64,000 nucleotides of DNA from Symbiodinium kawagutii (lineage: Eukaryota > Sar > Dinophyceae > Suessiales > Symbiodiniaceae). The stretch lies in contig VSDK01004412.1 in the NCBI GenBank assembly GCA_009767595.1, positions 1 to 64,000 of the forward strand, written 5' to 3'. A program made the translations under genes and the position numbers. Shown here piece by piece: positions 62,186-64,000 of the stretch. The notes beneath the pieces were generated by a model. That model saw only the letters and a program-made list of their open reading frames with translations, ran no database searches and was not told where the DNA came from. Position 1 is the first letter of the stretch; each line of letters begins with the position of its first letter.

Positions 62186-64000
62186 GCAAGACGATCACCA
62201 ACCCGCACCTTTATACTTGGCAACCTTGCGGTGGAAACCTTACTTGAGAACAAATCCCAATGATCGCAATAAAACTTCTTTCGCCCACATGATCTTGCTG
62301 ACAACATTTTGCAAAGAATGTCAACCACGGCCTGGTTATCGCTGAGGATGGAAACACTCCAAAAAGTGTTGAGAACCATCAGAACAGCAAAGATCTCCGC
62401 TCTATAACTGCTATGGTTGACAGTTGGCAATAAGCATCCTTGCTGGTGATCAGCTTCAAATTTATGGGTGGGTGAAGGAACAATAAAAGCACTTGCAGCA
62501 AGTGTATGCTTCCATGATGTGGGATGCGCAGCACTGCCATCTGTAAATGCTGTGACCGATTTGGATGTAGGAAAGGGTAAGTGGAATGGAATCTCACCCC
62601 AGTCTTGGTTGCAACGCCACTCCAAAAAGGTGTTGACGGGGGGCGACAACCCAAAATGACACACAGCATCTGGCTGCCGGCGCAGCCATTTCATGAGTGA
62701 CGACTTGCCTTGTCTGATATGATTAAAGTGTGGACATTGCATGATTCTATGGATCCGACTGTCCTTGGCTCCACAAAAAGAGCATGCATCATCTGTGTCG
62801 GTGAATTTGCAAAGGAAATCATTGGTAATGTGTTTGCCACTATTGTACGTCATGCAAATGCCAACATGATTGGGGGTCATCCGATGAAACAGTCGTTGCT
62901 GAATATCGAAGTCGAAGGCTGGCATGTCACAGAATTTCCTGTGTTGGAGTTTTTTCATAACATAGTGGGGCCACAGATAAAACATGACCTTCTTAATAAA
63001 ACTGGTGGAGTCATGGAACCAATTGAAGCGAAACCCGGTTTCATGGAGGAGAGCACCATCTGGTTGACAAGTCCAACCAATATCCATCAACGATGCACGG
63101 AAACTAGAAACTGGCGAATGCTTCTTCTGGGAGCCATTGGAAACAGCCTGCAGGAACCACTGGCAATGATGCGGGAACACCCGGCAAAATTTACGCCAAA
63201 AAATGATGCGTCGGATTGCACCATTGAGCTGAGGATCCAAACTCGCATCCATAACAGCTAATGGAAGGAAAGCGGACACCCCACTATGACTACAATTGAG
63301 CGCGCTCGCAGTGGCTGTTCGAATTTGATGCCATTGTGACACCGTAATGTAAACAAATTGACTACCATACATCATAGCACCATGCCCGGCTAGTTTGACT
63401 GCGGTCCGTCGGAATTTGAGAGGGAACTTTTTTCCGCGGATCCTACCCAGGCGTGACTTGGCTTTGTTTATTCTGCGCAATGTGCTTATCTTGGTGCATT
63501 TACCTCGATATGATACATCGCACCCAAGGTCAACTGCTTTAGTTTTGATGGGGACGGGCTTCGATTGCAACACGAGTTGCTTGAGGCTCTTTGTGAATCT
63601 CCGATGACTAGCCCAAACCCATGACTTATCTACAGAAAAACTCATGCGAAGTGCTGTGACAAATCTCTCAAGTCGGCCGAGTGATTCACGAAGTTGCTGC
63701 GGAGACTCAGCTATAACCGACCAATTATCGGCATAAAAAATTGGGATTGTACGAGCAATGTCTGCAACATTTTTGGATGCTGTCAAGGCCAAAGCAACCA
63801 TACAGGCTACGGAAAAAGAGCATCCCTGGGGAATACCAGTGGTACTCCTCACAATCCTGCCAATCACGCCGTTGATATCAAACACTCTACGAACACATTT
63901 GAAAATGCTCATAATCGCAAGGATATATTGTCGGGGAACACCAACGGCTTGAAGAATAGCAAGCATGGGCACTTGGGGGATTGAATCGAAACACTTTTTG
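62143..64000 (-). CDS. LINE retrotransposon reverse transcriptase/RNase H (partial)
   Basis: The reading frame runs in from beyond the window. At 63976-63996 it shows KCFDSIP, reverse transcriptase motif A with the catalytic Asp. Then come motif B GIPQGCSFSV (about 63808-63837) and motif C FYADNWSV (about 63715-63738), in which the usual second Asp of Y-x-D-D is Asn. A zinc-knuckle CSFC...H...C (C-x2-C-x7-H-x4-C, about 62734-62784) follows, then RNase H: FTDGS (about 62533-62547), YRAE (about 62395-62406) and SDNQ (about 62329-62340). The order RT, zinc finger, RNase H is that of non-LTR elements. The frame stops at TGA 62143 within RNase H and resumes in another frame. Confidence 0.9.
   Translation of the reverse strand, partial: KKCFDSIPQVPMLAILQAVGVPRQYILAIMSIFKCVRRVFDINGVIGRIVRSTTGIPQGCSFSVACMVALALTASKNVADIARTIPIFYADNWSVIAESPQQLRESLGRLERFVTALRMSFSVDKSWVWASHRRFTKSLKQLVLQSKPVPIKTKAVDLGCDVSYRGKCTKISTLRRINKAKSRLGRIRGKKFPLKFRRTAVKLAGHGAMMYGSQFVYITVSQWHQIRTATASALNCSHSGVSAFLPLAVMDASLDPQLNGAIRRIIFWRKFCRVFPHHCQWFLQAVSNGSQKKHSPVSSFRASLMDIGWTCQPDGALLHETGFRFNWFHDSTSFIKKVMFYLWPHYVMKKLQHRKFCDMPAFDFDIQQRLFHRMTPNHVGICMTYNSGKHITNDFLCKFTDTDDACSFCGAKDSRIHRIMQCPHFNHIRQGKSSLMKWLRRQPDAVCHFGLSPPVNTFLEWRCNQDWGEIPFHLPFPTSKSVTAFTDGSAAHPTSWKHTLAASAFIVPSPTHKFEADHQQGCLLPTVNHSSYRAEIFAVLMVLNTFWSVSILSDNQAVVDILCKMLSARSCGRKKFYCDHWDLFSSKVSTARLPSIKVRVGDRLADQYQVAKNMPEHC

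Overview
The window looks like nuclear DNA of a eukaryote, most likely a dinoflagellate. That assignment is an inference. It rests on many very short GC-rich exons (33 to 180 bp) bounded by GT...AG with a G right after the AG, on introns of 1 to 5 kb built from degenerate repeats, and on a LINE whose reverse transcriptase reads YADN. No spliced-leader relic, rRNA, tRNA or bacterial-style operon was found. Function is assigned only by resemblance; no search was run.

Layout. (1) 0-2.7 kb: coding-like pieces on both strands plus two short inverted-repeat transposons. (2) 5.4-33.6 kb: a string of small minus-strand exons rich in Pro, Gln, Ala and Met. They include a clathrin-box-like LLDLDLDF, a WGDF motif and a C-terminal GNPFDMF, which suggests the unstructured tail of an epsin-like clathrin adaptor. 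Whether all belong to one gene is not proven, and an apparent stop at 17636 argues for at least two. (3) 24.6-28.6 kb: an interruption with three abutting satellite arrays, a tandemly duplicated 102-bp exon, other coding pieces and a GCCTACGCG minisatellite. (4) 35.4-58.1 kb: one minus-strand amino acid transporter gene (Aa_trans/AAAP family) cut into at least ten recognisable exons running colinearly from TM1 (58.1 kb) to TM11 and the stop codon (35.4 kb). Several neighbouring exons join in phase. (5) 61.5-64 kb: the 3' half of a LINE retrotransposon on the minus strand (RT, zinc finger, RNase H), with a frame break inside RNase H.

The space between exons is filled by degenerate tracts of TGGTTNATNATGG or its complement CCATNATNAACCA. 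Reading the + strand left to right, most small exons sit where CCAT tracts give way to TGGT tracts. Many intron centres (TGGT to CCAT) hold short unique coding-like fragments in either orientation. Introns therefore look like giant inverted repeats, some carrying cargo. Superimposed on this are two short inverted-repeat transposon families with 4-bp target duplications (A about 100 bp, B about 112 bp), a third palindromic family (C) without a clear duplication, a roughly 500-bp element D present twice in opposite orientation, many mini- and microsatellites, and two assembly gaps (32374-32424 and 44172-45124).
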